This document shows, one piece after another, positions 34,485 to 45,984 of a stretch of 64,000 nucleotides of DNA. Below the pieces are notes generated by a model. The model ran no database searches, had not been told where the DNA came from, and worked only from the letters and a program-made list of their open reading frames with translations. Each line of letters begins with the position of its first letter. Within the stretch, counting starts at the first letter, position 1. A program made the translations under genes and the position numbers. This DNA comes from Mytilus trossulus (lineage: Eukaryota; Mollusca; Bivalvia; Mytilida; Mytilidae), in NCBI RefSeq assembly GCF_036588685.1, contig NC_086382.1:74993999-75057998 (forward strand), given 5' to 3'.

Positions 34485-37400
34485 CTGTAAATATATGTAA
34501 CACGCTGCAATAGGAAATCATGTTACTATCTTTTCGATTTTAAACATGTCTTTGACACTTTGTTGCAGTAAATGATCAAGCCATTACTTTTGCCGTTGAA
34601 ATGTCGGATGTTTGTGTCTGTCCCTTAGCAATTTTATATTAAAGTAAGGTATTTTAATTTGTAATAAATGTTTTCTTATTTCATGAATTATCATTCTGAG
34701 ATTAAGTATCGAGACCATTGAAAAAATATGAAATTTAGATCTTTCCTATGAGGGCGTTGACTTGATGTGAAAAACGTTACTGTACGCAACATCTTGGTTA
34801 CACAGGCAAATTTCACTCACATCAATTTCACGTGAATTTAAATTCATGTGAATCTCACGTGAAATTCAAATCAATTTCACCTCAAATGAGCTTAAACGTG
34901 AAACTCACATGAAATCAGTTTTTGTGAGTTTCATGTGAAATTCATGTGAATTTCACATGAAAATCACGTAAAATTTTTCATGTGAAATTCACATAAATTT
35001 TTTAAATAGAGTAATTCAAATAACATCCAAATTTTCAAATTTAATCAAAATCATGAAAAATATAAAAAGAAAATTGTTGTAAATTTCACGTGAAATTCAC
35101 GTTAAAAATTCACATCAGATTCATGTGAAATTCACATGAAAATTTTCACGTGAGTTTCATGTATAAGTCGATTGAGGTGAATCTCACGTGAAATTTTTCA
35201 TGTGAATTTCATATGAGATTCATGTGAAATTCATGTGAGCAAATTTTGCCTGTGTATAGAAAAAAGAAAAAAAAAGGTGTAAGACACCACCAAAATTAAA
35301 AAAAAAGAAAAAGTAAATTTTAATTTCAATAAACATTTTGGAATTATACCCTTCACCAGTATATATGTTATGTAAAATGAATTTAATCAATGTATGCTCT
35401 TTTTCCTCCATCAACTTTGAGATTGTATGTCTAAACACTTGCAATATATAGACCCTAACAAATTTTTTGAATATTTCGGACGATATATTTAAGGTTTTCT
35501 TTGATGGTAGGGATAGCATATACTGATAGTAACGGATAAAAAAGAAGACTATATGAAGAAAAAGGAGAAAGAGAAGAAGATGAATAATTTTACCGTTCTA
35601 ATTGCAATAAATAAATATTTTTTTCATAATATTTCGGGCTGAAATAACTATGCTAAGAAACTTAATTAATTTTATGCACACTTATTGCCTTGATGTATAT
35701 ATTATTAAAATAAAGAAATGTGGCAAATGAAACAATGGGAAACAGCCATTTGATTTCAATATAGGCTTAAGATCTGCAAAATTATGTTAATATACTACGT
35801 CATAAGACCCATTGGTGGCATTCGAATGTTTTCTACTGTCTCTTTGACACATTGTCCATTTCCATTTTCAACTATATTAATTATAACTTTCCTTTTATCA
35901 AATTTAGAATCAAAGAAGAAAATAAATAAGGATAAGGGTAAATAATAGAATTAAGAGAGTTACAGAGTTAGAAATACAAAATGCTAACCTGCATCACCAG
36001 AATAATTACTAACACTCAAAATGTAACCAGAACTTTCACTACCAACGCTGAAGTAGTCATACAGCGCATAAGCTTGGCTGTTTTCAAAGTCTTCCATATC
36101 AATCCTCAATCTGTAGTTTCCTTGAGAGGTCAGCATATGCAGATGGTCGTTACCTGATGTAAGTATAAATAAGGACCAGGTAATCACATAACCACAAATT
36201 GTTTGCCAATATAATCACAAATTCATTAACTACTTTTTAAAACAAGCAACAAGATAATCAAGCAATCAAAAATACATTCCTAGACTATCATATAAGCATG
36301 ACATACTAGGTTTGGTAATCCAATCATCACTATTAAAACTGCCAAGTAATCACATAATAAAAAAAAACCAATGAGAAGGCCAATAGGAGCAGGAAGGTGT
36401 GATTTTTCAGTAGCCACGACCATATTTCGATCAGGTATGATTTGTTATTTTTTAGTGTTTTTTGTTGTCTATTGTATAGTTATTACAGTACTGATCTTAT
36501 AGCATATTATTTTATACACGTATAATAAATCTAGTGATCAGGACTATAACGAAGAAGGGTAGAGATAAGAAAAAATATTAACTAGCTTAGTCTTCACACA
36601 ATTTGCATGCTGCTGTACCAGGTCAGGAACCTTGTCAGAGTTTGCCAGGATTTCAATGCAGAAAAAGAAACACGTACAAAGCGCTGGTCGTTTGCTTTTT
36701 GTGTTGTGTTTTTTTTTCTGTACATGAACTGATTGATACCCCATATCCTTTGTTTTTCCATTGTTTTACACGTTTGAAAACTGTTTTGAAATAAGATTGA
36801 CTGATTGCTGATGTTTTATTCCCCTTTCAGCACTCTTGGTTATATCGTGTAGGCCAGCCCTTTATTGACGAGGGAACCCGGAGTCACCGGAAGGTAAAAT
36901 TAGTATATTCCGAAACCTGAATAAATAAATAAATAAATAAATAAATAAGACAAGCATGCACAACGACAAAAAAACAACATCTTAAAGATGCTCGCTACTC
37001 TGTATTAAAATAACAAAAAAACGGAAAAAGGTTCCGTGTCCTTGTTTTTCATACATTTAACATTGACATATTTTTTCTGTCAGATTTATGAAAAAATAAC
37101 CAGGATTTTATAATATTTTCAAATGTGGCATTTTGGACTGTATGTAATGAAATTATGAAAAGAAAAGTAGGAGTTGGTGGACAACATTTTTAATAGCACA
37201 GCATGGATAACACCTGAGGATTCCAGAAATCTGAAGAAAAAATCAAAAACAATAGGAGCAAAACATTCTTAATAAGTTTGTTTTGCTTTTGACACAAAGA
37301 ACAATTCGATAACTTTCTGAATTAAAGTACTGTGTCGGATACGTTAAAGATAGCCTGATGTAATCATAATATATTTCCCTATAAATGTAAAGGTAAGTGT

Positions 37401-40400
37401 TACCCAACCAAAATTCTTGACTCTGGTCACCAAATCCATGCTTATAATAACTCCATTCTATAAAGAAATGTGTCTCTCCGTTCATTCTACGTTGGAAAAC
37501 CTGCAAAATAACAGTAAAAACAAATATCCTCATTAAGTTGTACAATTCATTCTAAAAAGCAATGCCAAGAAAATATAATATATTTTGTATACTGAGTCTT
37601 TGAAGGGTAATTGAAAAAAGAAAATATGTAAAATGATAGGGAAATCAATATATCGAGAAAAAATGAAGAATTTAAATTTAATATTGTTCGATACTAGTAT
37701 AAATGAGAAAACATAACTAGCTTCATGGAAACTATCTTATAGGTCGTCGGTGAAATATATAGAAACGTCGCACGATACTGGTATTATTTTAGTGAAATCG
37801 TGGACGAGACACATTCATGGCACTAATTTATAGATAATAAAAATGATATTCTAAAGTGTTAAATATCATTTTAAAGCTTTTAAAGTCTAATTTCAGAATA
37901 TTGTAATTTTGTATATGTAACAGACCATTTTCATTAAGTAAAAATCAATAATACCTTCATTTTTGAATATTTTTTCCTTGTCCCGCGTTACACGTTAAAT
38001 TTTTGAAATTCTTTATATTGTAAAACAAACATATAAAATATTCCACCATAATAAAACATTTGTCTAAAACAAACACCTCGTTATTGATCGATGATGTAAT
38101 TTCGGTTTCTTTCTTCAAAAAGACTGATATTTTAGAAATGGGATGAATTTGATACAAATTAAGTGGCCCATGTACGAATTATTTTTCTAAATAGTCCCAA
38201 AAAGCGGAATAACAGAGCAATCACCATGTCGTAAGTAAAATATTTAATACTAGTATTTTGTACAAAGCTCACTCTTTCGCCTCATGCAATTATCGTTTTT
38301 TTGTAATAATTTCTTTTTATTCGAGTTGAATAACCATGTCCGACATTTTGTCCCTTTCAAACCCAATTGATATAGGGTAACGTTTTTAAGTTTTTGCATG
38401 ATATGTTTTTGGTACAGTGCTATTTGCTACCTAAAAAAAGTAAAGGGGATGAAAGAACAAATAATTCTCTCTATTTTGATATTAAAATCTTATCAATTTA
38501 GTCTACAATACAAGATATAAGATTAAACTATAATGTCCAATAAAATATCCCCACATACGATTTTGACGTTATATACGCGAAGTTATGTAACAAACTATAC
38601 GAATGTTACGTCTAATTATATTGTCATTATTGCGGTATTCACATACAATCTGGAATACAGCAATTTTTTGGTTGCTCGTGAGAAAAAACTTTAAATGATT
38701 TATATTAAAGCTCTACCAATTTATTGGAGGGGCAAGATTTCCTCGCGGAAGTGAAGTGGATTCCGGTCTTTAATATCATGATCGACAGACCCATCCGCTA
38801 CCATGCAAATTAATAGAAAGGAAAAAAGCAAATATTCCCGCTGATTCCCTTGTACATATTTGTGCAGAACTCAATGACACCGGCATGCTAACTATACTGT
38901 AGTCCATTCACCTCGACCTTCTGGATTGTATGAGCTGAGTGCATTTGAAGTGTGCTGTGTATTAACAAGAAATTGATTGCTTGTGTAATTAAAATATGTA
39001 TTATTCAAATGATTTCAATCCAATTTACATTTTTTGATTTTAATTTGCTAATAAAAAGCTTAGTATCTATTATGTAAGAAAAACACGAATCTAAAGTTTT
39101 TTTTAGGTATTTCAGTAATAAAATCGGTTAAAATTATTTTAGAACTTGAGCCATCGTAAAAACGTGCATTCTAATGTTTTTGGTTTGGCGAACGTATTAG
39201 AGTGTGTAACGTTAGGTGACACCAGTATCGTGCGACGTTTCTAATATATATATACAATTTTGTAAAGTAAAATTTCTAACCGTATATTAAGCCGATTTAA
39301 TTTTAATTAATTGAATATACCATTAACCCATCTATTTAAATTTTTATCAAGTATTCATTTCAAACTCACAGTCCAGCCCCCACCATGTTTCTCCATTTCA
39401 CAGAAAGCCTTGAAACAAGAAATTTTATCAGGGAAGATCTTGTAAATCCCACTTTTGCTAGTTGAGTTGTCTAGGTCACCGCAGTCAGTTGGTCTTTTTA
39501 CTGAAAGCACAATACGTTTTTTTTTATATATACACATAACGTTTTAGTTCCCATATTGCTTGAGGCATATGGTGCAACAAATTATTCAATTTAGTATGTT
39601 GTAATTTAATGTCACTTATGAAGCGATATATATTAAATTACCAAAGAAAATGTTTTACTTCAAGAAATGTTCAGTGTTCAAATACTGGTTCTTTATAATA
39701 TTGAATGTATTCAAAACCAATGTTTGCTAATTTATATAGCAAACTTATTTCTTGTTACATTGAAGACCTGTTGATGACCTTCTGCTGTTGTTTTTTCTAT
39801 GGTCGGGTTGTTGTCTCTTTGACACATTCCCCATTTCCATTCTCAATTTTATTCTTTGCCACAATGAATAAAATACCTTTGTATGTCAATAAAGCGAATA
39901 TATATATTAAAATTATTCTTATTCAAATACTTATCTGTCAATGTCTGTAATATAAATTAAAGATACTATCAGTTGTCCTGTTGCTTTCTCTACCCGAAAC
40001 CATACGCGAGGACTAAAAAGGGGGGTATTCATTAGTTCCCCTTCTTTTAAATAATTTTATAAATGACTTTGAAAATATCTTCCGTTTCGAAGACTCCATC
40101 CCACCAAAACTAGTACACTCAACACTAGTATCACCATTGTTGATATTCGAGATAAAAGAACGTCTAGAGAGCAGTAAAAATAATTTTAGTAGTTTGTGTG
40201 AAAATTGGCAACCTTTTTCTAAATATAAATAAAGAATAAGCTAAACCATGATGTTTACAGACAAATAGTGCCAAAAGAGTAGTTTTATTTCTCAACTACA
40301 ATGGTAATATGATAACAAATGCATTAGAATATAGTTTTTAAGGAATCGGTATCGGCTTCGATCCGGAACTTGATAACTATTAGTAATATTACCTGTTTAG

Positions 40401-41888
40401 AAAACAAAAGGTCCTGGAATGGTGTTGATTTTTATCTTCCCCATTGTTCTATATTATTCATATGTAAAGTTAAATTCTGGGGGCTGTACTTCGACTGAAG
40501 CTTGCGCGAAACCGTATAAGAAACGGATCGATAACGGTCTGCGAATATGGTTATTTACTCAAAAATTGGCGTTTTCTGTGAGAAAAAAAAATTCAAAATA
40601 AAAATTAAGGGAGAACAAAACAACAACTCATATCTTGCCTTACATCTAGAAATTGACAATGAGGATCGGTCGAAAACAAAACTTTACGACAAAAGAGATG
40701 ATGTCAGCTTTCCAATTGTGAACTTTCTATTTCTAAGAAGCAGCATTCCTGCAGCACCTTCCTATGGCGTATGCATCTCCCAATTTATACGATATTCTCG
40801 TGCTTGCATTTCCTCTCATCATTTACTTGATAGAGGGTTGCTGCTCACAATGAAGCTTTTAAACCGAGAGTTTCAAATGGTGAAGTTGACATCATCCCTT
40901 CGTAAATTTTACGGACGCAATCACGAGTTGGTTGACCGATATGGAATAACCGTTCCACAAATGATATTGAATATATATATATATATATATATAAAATTGA
41001 GAATGGAAATGGGGAATGTGTCAAAGAGACAACAACCCGACCAAATAAAAAAAACAACAGCAGAAGGTCACCAACAGGTCTTCAATGTAGCGAGAAATTC
41101 CTGCACCCGGAGGCGTCCTACAGCTGGCCCCTAAACAAATATATACTATTTCAGTGATAATGAACGCCATACTAATTTCCAAATTGTACACAAGAAACTA
41201 AAATAAAAATAATACAAGACTAACAAAGGCCAGAGGCTCCTGACTTGGGACAGGCGCAAACAATGCGGCGGGGTTAAACATGTTTGTGAGATCTCAATCC
41301 TCCCCCTATACCTCTAACCAAGGTAGAAAAGTAAACGCATAACAATACGCACATTAAAATTCAGTTCAAGAGAAGTCCGAGTCTGATGTCAGAAGATGTA
41401 AACTAAGAAAATAAACATGACATATATATATATATATATATATATGTTCCTTACGTCGTAACTACAGTCCCCTTCCCTTTCAAGATTGTGACCTACCGAA
41501 TTTGAATATTTACCGGATTTGTTATCACATAAGCAACACGACGGGGGCCACAAGTGAAGCAGGATCTGCTAAACCTTCCCTAGCACATAAGATCACCCCT
41601 AGTTTTTGGTGGGGTTCGTGTTGCTTATTCTTTAGTTTTCTATGTTGTGTCATGTGTACTATTGTTTGTCTGTTTGTCTTTTTCATTTTTAGCCATGGCG
41701 TTGTCAGTTTATTTTGATTTTGACTGTCCCTTTGGTATCTTTCGTCCCTCTTTTATACTTCGTACTAAATTAAAAGATTAAACATGTTACAATGTTACTG
41801 TTATTTAATAGATTAGACATGTTAGTTTGACGGTTATTCAAGAGATTAGACATAAATACAGTTTTACTGCTATCCAAAAGTGAAAAAA

Positions 41889-41919
<31 letters not shown>

Positions 41920-42813
41920 CAAAGAAATCAAGCTATTCCGTTTGTGAACTAAAAATTAAAATAAGACCACTCAAACTTGTCTTTGCTGAGCGAAAACTGA
42001 AATCAATGGTATGCAAAAAAGTAAGAAGAAACAAATTGCATCAGACGAAGATAAACAGGTCCTCCGAAAACACAATTGAGCCAGCACCATTATAGTGGCC
42101 TCCGTTGTGTAAATTATGTGTTACGCAAGTTTAATGATACCATATGATGTGATGTAATGAAACAAAGAGAAATGACGACATTGTAGCTACTTCAAATAAA
42201 ATGTAATTATGACAACCTAAGACACATAAATGTTGGTGCATGTAGCGTTTTATTGCTAAGAAACCGTGTCAAATGACTGGAAATAGAAACGATAAGATGT
42301 AGGATTTACCGTTTGTCCCTAAAATACAGCTCCGAAAACTTAAATGCAAATTAAAAACCTGATTACGATATCCAGATATAAAGTCTCCTGAAGATTTCAA
42401 GAAAATAAAACATAATTTGATGAAGTGAGCAATTACAAAAATATTCTGTTTATAAAAAAAAACTTCTTTGCTAAGTTCTAATCATAAATACCATAGAATT
42501 CTTCACTTATTCGGATGAGAACTGCATTCTGACAATTTTCTGTCGTTGGGATACAGTCGGTATCCAATATGCATTGTTTGATGGATTTATCATAACTTGC
42601 TTTGACACAATCTATATCGCTTGTACAAAGGCTAGCACAAGCTGCGGAAGAATCCGTTTTAGTTGTAATTGTTGAATTACTTAAAACTATTCTCTTTCCC
42701 GCTTCTATTGTAAATTTCTTTTTATTTTCAATTCCAGTTTTTCCATAGCATACTTGGTTTATTAAAACGGCTACATAAAGAAGTATGGTGAGAAAGAAGC
42801 CGCCCTTTTCCAT
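34237..42813 (-). CDS. Secreted PAN/apple plus fibrinogen-related domain protein (FREP-type), 5 exons
   Basis: Minus-strand exons 42813-42492, 39500-39370, 37500-37404, 36153-35989 and 34484-34237 join to 963 bases (320 residues plus stop). All introns are GT-AG and all phases agree (1, 0, 1, 1). Residues 1-24 are a signal peptide. Residues about 34-100 hold six cysteines (59, 63, 69, 81, 87, 94), like a small PAN/apple module. Residues about 111-320 are a complete fibrinogen C-terminal domain: [43 protein letters not shown], the calcium site DRDND (254-258), GAWWYSSCH and SNLNG. In molluscs such FREPs are secreted lectins that bind microbial surfaces. Ligand and PAN role are inferred. The four introns carry several transposons, but the frame is intact, so the gene is probably functional. 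Confidence 0.9.
34799..35256. mobile_element. Palindrome-rich MITE with TA target site, intron 4
   Basis: Both ends read TA then CACAGGCAAA inward (34799 on the left, complement ending 35256 on the right), so terminal inverted repeats are flanked by a TA duplication. Nearly the whole interior is built from TTCACGTGAA and TTCATGTGAA palindromes. No coding capacity. Ends and TA site suggest a non-autonomous DNA transposon, superfamily unassigned. Confidence 0.8.
35257..35988. other. Remainder of intron 4
   Basis: 35800-35880 (CATTGGTGGCATTCG, CTGTCTCTTTGACACATTG, TCCATTTCCATTTTCAAC) is a truncated PLE-1 3' end. The rest is unrecognised. Confidence 0.55.
35989..36153 (-). CDS. Fibrinogen-related gene, exon 4
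   Basis: Acceptor CTTACATCAG, then [20 protein letters not shown] to [14 protein letters not shown]; donor GTTAGC. Confidence 0.9.
36154..37403. other. Intron 3 with (ATAA)n microsatellite
   Basis: 36920-36949 is (ATAA)n. 36832-36900 (AGCACTCTTGGTTATATCG, GCCCTTTATTGACGAGGGAA, CGGAGTCACCGGAAGG) is relatively G+C-rich and may be the edge of a dispersed repeat. 36610-36640 has a CCAGGTCAGGAACC module common at repeat edges. No coding exon seen. Confidence 0.45.
37404..37500 (-). CDS. Fibrinogen-related gene, exon 3
   Basis: Acceptor TTATTTTGCAG, then [19 protein letters not shown] and [13 protein letters not shown]; donor GTAACA. It carries the conserved VFQRR and EFWLG blocks. Confidence 0.9.
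37762..39241. mobile_element. 1.48-kb non-autonomous DNA transposon in intron 2, 21-bp terminal inverted repeats
   Basis: GAAACGTCGCACGATACTGG at 37762 is repeated as a perfect complement ending at 39241, and both ends are flanked by TA (37760-37761 and 39242-39243). There is no transposase ORF. The TA site is what Tc1/mariner-like elements use, but the end sequence does not let me name a superfamily. Confidence 0.85.
39370..39500 (-). CDS. Fibrinogen-related gene, exon 2
   Basis: Acceptor TGTGCTTTCAG, then codes [19 protein letters not shown] to [11 protein letters not shown] and donor GTGAGT. This is the start of the fibrinogen domain with its first cysteines. Confidence 0.9.
39501..40599. 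other. Intron 1 of the fibrinogen-related gene, left part
   Basis: 39765-39852 (GAAGACCTGTTGATGACC, GGTCGGGTTGTTGTCTCTTT, TTCCATTCTCAATTTTA) is a plus-orientation truncated PLE-1 3' end. The rest is A+T-rich and unrecognised. Confidence 0.55.
40634..40970 (+). pseudogene. PLE-2 reverse transcriptase C-terminal fragment
   Basis: Open frame with [76 protein letters not shown], and [19 protein letters not shown]. The palm motifs GIPMG and YLDD are missing because the copy is 5'-truncated. It is the best preserved PLE-2 thumb in the window. Lies in intron 1 of the fibrinogen-related gene, on the opposite strand. Confidence 0.8.
40993..41421 (-). mobile_element. 5'-truncated PLE-1 copy nested in PLE-2, between (AT)n tracts
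   Basis: Starts AAAATTGAGAATGGAAATGG and ends AAGAAAATAAACATGAC. It matches 1343 to about 1770 of PLE-1. (AT)n flanks it at 40970-40992 and 41422-41445. Confidence 0.85.
41761..42491. other. Intron 1, right part, with (GAT)n
   Basis: 41889-41919 is a (GAT)n microsatellite. The ORF through it begins with a run of Asp and is not supported as an exon. The rest is unrecognised. Confidence 0.45.
42492..42813 (-). CDS. Fibrinogen-related gene, exon 1 (signal peptide and PAN-like module)
   Basis: ATG at 42813; begins [20 protein letters not shown], a hydrophobic leader. The exon ends inside codon 108 at donor GTATTT (42491-42490). Without splicing the frame would stop at 42478, seven codons later. 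The phase-1 join to exon 2 gives [14 protein letters not shown]. Confidence 0.85.
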
Positions 42814-42869
42814 CAGTCGTTGAGGAAGAATAAAGTATATACTGTATTATCCGGCGTGACGTTGCAGCT

Positions 42870-43372
42870 TCTAAGATACATCATCCGGGCATCACTATAA
42901 GGTGAAGCCTTTCCATCAATACGCTAATCACCGTCTGTATACTCGAGGGTAACACGTATTGGCAATAAACCTTATCAGGTGAAAACCAGTGTGAAGAAGA
43001 TAGAATATTTCATCTTTTTAAAATTTTAAATCTGAATTAACTGATTTCATAGCTTCATTAATAATTGATACATCAATTATAACTTACACATACCATGGAT
43101 GTCTCATGATCAAAGCTGTTGTAATTTTCTCAGATATATCATCCGGGCGTCACTGTAGGTGAAGCCTTTCCATCAATACGCTAATCTACTTCTGTATACT
43201 CGAGGGTGACACGAGGCAATACACCTTTTCAGGTGAAAACCAGCGTGAAGAAGATCAAATATTTGATCTTTGTAAAATTTAAATCTGAATAAACTATTTT
43301 AATAGCTTCTTTAATAATTGACACATCAATTATAACTTGCACAAAACATGGATGTCTCATGATCAAAGCTGA
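42870..43372. repeat. 258-bp tandem duplication upstream of the fibrinogen-related gene
   Basis: TCATCCGGGC starts at 42881 and 43139 (period 258). Both units contain GTGAAGCCTTTCCATCAATA, TGTATACTCGAGGGT, TCAGGTGAAAACCAG, GTGAAGAAGAT, and CATGGATGTCTCATGATCAA. The first unit begins about 60 bases before the start codon, so this is probably 5' flank or promoter DNA. Confidence 0.88.
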
Positions 43373-43759
43373 TGTGCTTGTTCGTGTTCAAACAGAATCT
43401 CTATCTGAGTAGACGATGTTGTAGATTTTCTACTAGTTAACAATAGACTCAACAGGGTGTTACAAAACACATTGATAAGCAATGTTGAATTATATAAGAA
43501 CTGGGATATGAGATTTATACAAACATGATATCAGCAAAACTGTGTACATTTCTGATCGCTCTGATAGAAACATAAATAAGCATTATGATCATCAAGACAA
43601 GATCTACAGTTTAGTCAGGTTATTGGAGTTATTGCTATACATGACGATTGTTACCATTGTTTACCTTATATGATAAAAATTATAACTGATAAATAGATAC
43701 TTAAATCTGGCGTATTAAATTATAATCCTGGTACCTTTGATAATTACTCAATCACAAAA
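43373..43759. other. Non-coding, nothing recognised
   Basis: No supported feature. Confidence 0.35.
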
Positions 43760-44030
43760 ATTATCAGTAAAGCAAGATTTACCAAAAAGTCAAATTTTGC
43801 TGAAATAGCTTTCAAACTGTCACTCCCTGTAGGAGTGGTTGCCCTTAAAACAAAACGTATTTCAAGTCACGACTTAAGAAGATAGAGATAAACTAAAATA
43901 TTCAGTAATTCAAGATCAATAAAACAGATTTTTATAATGTTTTTTTTTATCTCCAATATTGGAGTGTGTCCTTTGTTTGATATGCGCATAGACTAAGTTG
44001 AGCAACAAAGGTTATTTAAAGCTTCTTCCT
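43760..44030 (+). repeat. Rep-Q 3' end
   Basis: TGTCACTCCCTGTAGGAGTG, AGATAGAGATAAACTAAA, GTGTCCTTTGTTTGATATG, GCGCATAGACTAAGTTGAGC. The end matches 50030-50110 (GTGTCCTTTGATAAATATGC, CCAAGGTGAGAG). Confidence 0.55.
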
Positions 44031-45269
44031 TTTTTGATTTTGTAATTCTTAAAAGCGGATTAATCTCTCCGTTTTCCTTTGGTAAGAATATGCTTCTTAC
44101 ATTAACGGGTGAAAATACATTTTTTTTCTGTTATAAGCAACACATATTAACTTTCAAGACTTTTCTACTTTCCTTGCACTCAAACAAAAGAAGGACTATT
44201 TTTGGAATGTACTTATTTACTGTGCAAATTGGTATTGCATATCTAAACACACGTTTAAAGAGATTCCTGTAAAAATGATAACAAAAACATGACAGAAAGA
44301 TAGACTATTCACCACTTTATGTGAGAAAATGGTGATTTATAATGAAAATAAATCATGCAAGAACTAAATAGCGCACGACTTCTACACATTATAGATGATA
44401 AGTCATTTTTTTTTATTGAAATTTGCATTTCTTTAAAGTGGATTTATCTCTTTATGACGTTTTTCTTGCTAAGAGACATGCTTCTAATATTAATGGGCGG
44501 GAAAAAAAGTTATTAGCAATAAATGTTCCCTTTAAAGAATTATCTGCATTCATTGAACTGAAACAAAAGACTTTTTTTTTTGGATTGCACTCAAGAACTG
44601 TGGAAATTGCGGATTTAATTTGCAACAGACAGACGCACGTGGTGTTATCGTGGTATTACATACCTTTAACATATATAATACAGTTTAATTTATAACTTAG
44701 ATCTCAAAATATTATACCTGTAAAAGTTCAGGAGAAAAACCTTCTTACTGGATATCTTAGATATTAAAAAAAAACACATACGCCAAATCAATCAACCCCT
44801 ATATATTTTTTTATATACACCAATAATGTTTGTCATTAGAAACTGTCCTAGGTGATAAAACTGTGCATAATTCGTATAATTGGTTTTCACATTGAATTTA
44901 TACTTCCTTCGTGTTTATTTATTTCTTATGTTTGATGTAATAGAACAAATCCAAAGGCATTTAACAATAAAAAAAAAACCACTTGAAACTAAATATATGT
45001 AGTCAAGTTTATTGTGATATCTTAACCTTTCTACGTGTCTAAAAATAAACAAATACCAAACGTATGTTTAAAAGATAGCTGAACATTCTAGTATTATAAA
45101 CCATGATGGCTACCACAAGAAATCCGATTTAAGGATGTACTTCGTTGAATTAAAAAAAATCTAGAATTCAAAATTGAAACTATACACTAAGGAAGAATAA
45201 TAACCTTGAACTGAGCTAATGAGCTATTTTTCGTGATATTTATCTTTTTTTAAAAAGCAGGAAGGTGGT

Positions 45270-45905
45270 GAATCGGATTTTAACAAGACAAAACCAATCA
45301 AAACCAAGGAGTTAACAAAGACTCACAAAACCAAAGGACATTTACATCAACAGTTATAAATAATGATGAAGAAACAACACGAACTCCACTAAAAACCAGG
45401 AGTGAAATCAGGTGCTCCGGAAGGGTAAGCATTTCCTGTACCGTATACGGCACCCGTCGTGTTAATTCTTTGTTCAGTTCAGTAATGATGGAATTTTATT
45501 ATGACTGAGGAAGAATATCAGTAATGATTTCTGACACACTTTTGTCATTATGGCCTATCAGCTCATGATGGCGACCGTAAAATTTCTTGAGTGATCTTAA
45601 TTTGATTGATTCATAGCCCTGTCTTAGCAACTTTTGAGAAAGCAGTATTCCTCGTTCAACGAAATCAACGTACTTTGAGCTAGCTCTAGAGTAACGTATC
45701 AATTGAGACACATATACTCCATATGCTGGTGCCGCTGGGATGTTGCTACACAGAAAAGGAAAGTTGACTATAGGAAAATTAAAATCAACGCGTTTGTCCT
45801 AAATTTCGGTATTCAACCTACCATCAGTGGTCATTTCGAGAAAAAAAGGTCTAAATATGAAGCAGATTTATCTGTGACGGAAATATCTATTATTTCAAGT
45901 TGACT
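45270..45905 (-). mobile_element. PLE-2 fragment inside copy 1
   Basis: 3' tail at 45270-45498 (GTGCCGTATACGGTACAGG, TACCCTTCCGGAGCACCTGA on the minus strand) preceded by RT coding DNA. The RT part is listed separately. Confidence 0.8.
45499..45905 (-). pseudogene. PLE-2 reverse transcriptase C-terminal fragment
   Basis: Minus-strand frame: LEIIDISVTDKSASYLDL, a frameshift, TTDGRLNTEI, a TAG where the family has Y, then DKRVDFNFPIVNFPF, CSNIPAAPAYGVYVSQLIRY, LRSLKKFYGRHHELIG and a natural stop after TDILPQS. It lacks the catalytic core. Confidence 0.8.
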
Positions 45906-45984
45906 TGGATATATTAAATGTAAGTGATTACTGAATCGTTTATTATTAAGAAACAGTACATTATATCAATACATCTGCATTGAC

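Larger units (their letters stand above)
40600..41760 (+). mobile_element. PLE-2 fragment with a nested PLE-1 insertion
   Basis: RT C-terminal coding DNA (40634-40970) and its 3' tail (41446-41760) are separated by a 429-bp PLE-1 copy (40993-41421) that has AT repeats on both sides. The uninterrupted order is seen at 7242-7270, where GGATATGTTCC follows directly. Confidence 0.85.

Noticed and set aside
41880-42095. ORF starting with a poly-Asp run
   Set aside because: The run is the (GAT)n microsatellite and the rest has no splice support.
42836-42841. TATA box of the FREP gene
   Set aside because: TATATA lies only about 25 bases before the ATG, leaving no room for a usual start site and leader.
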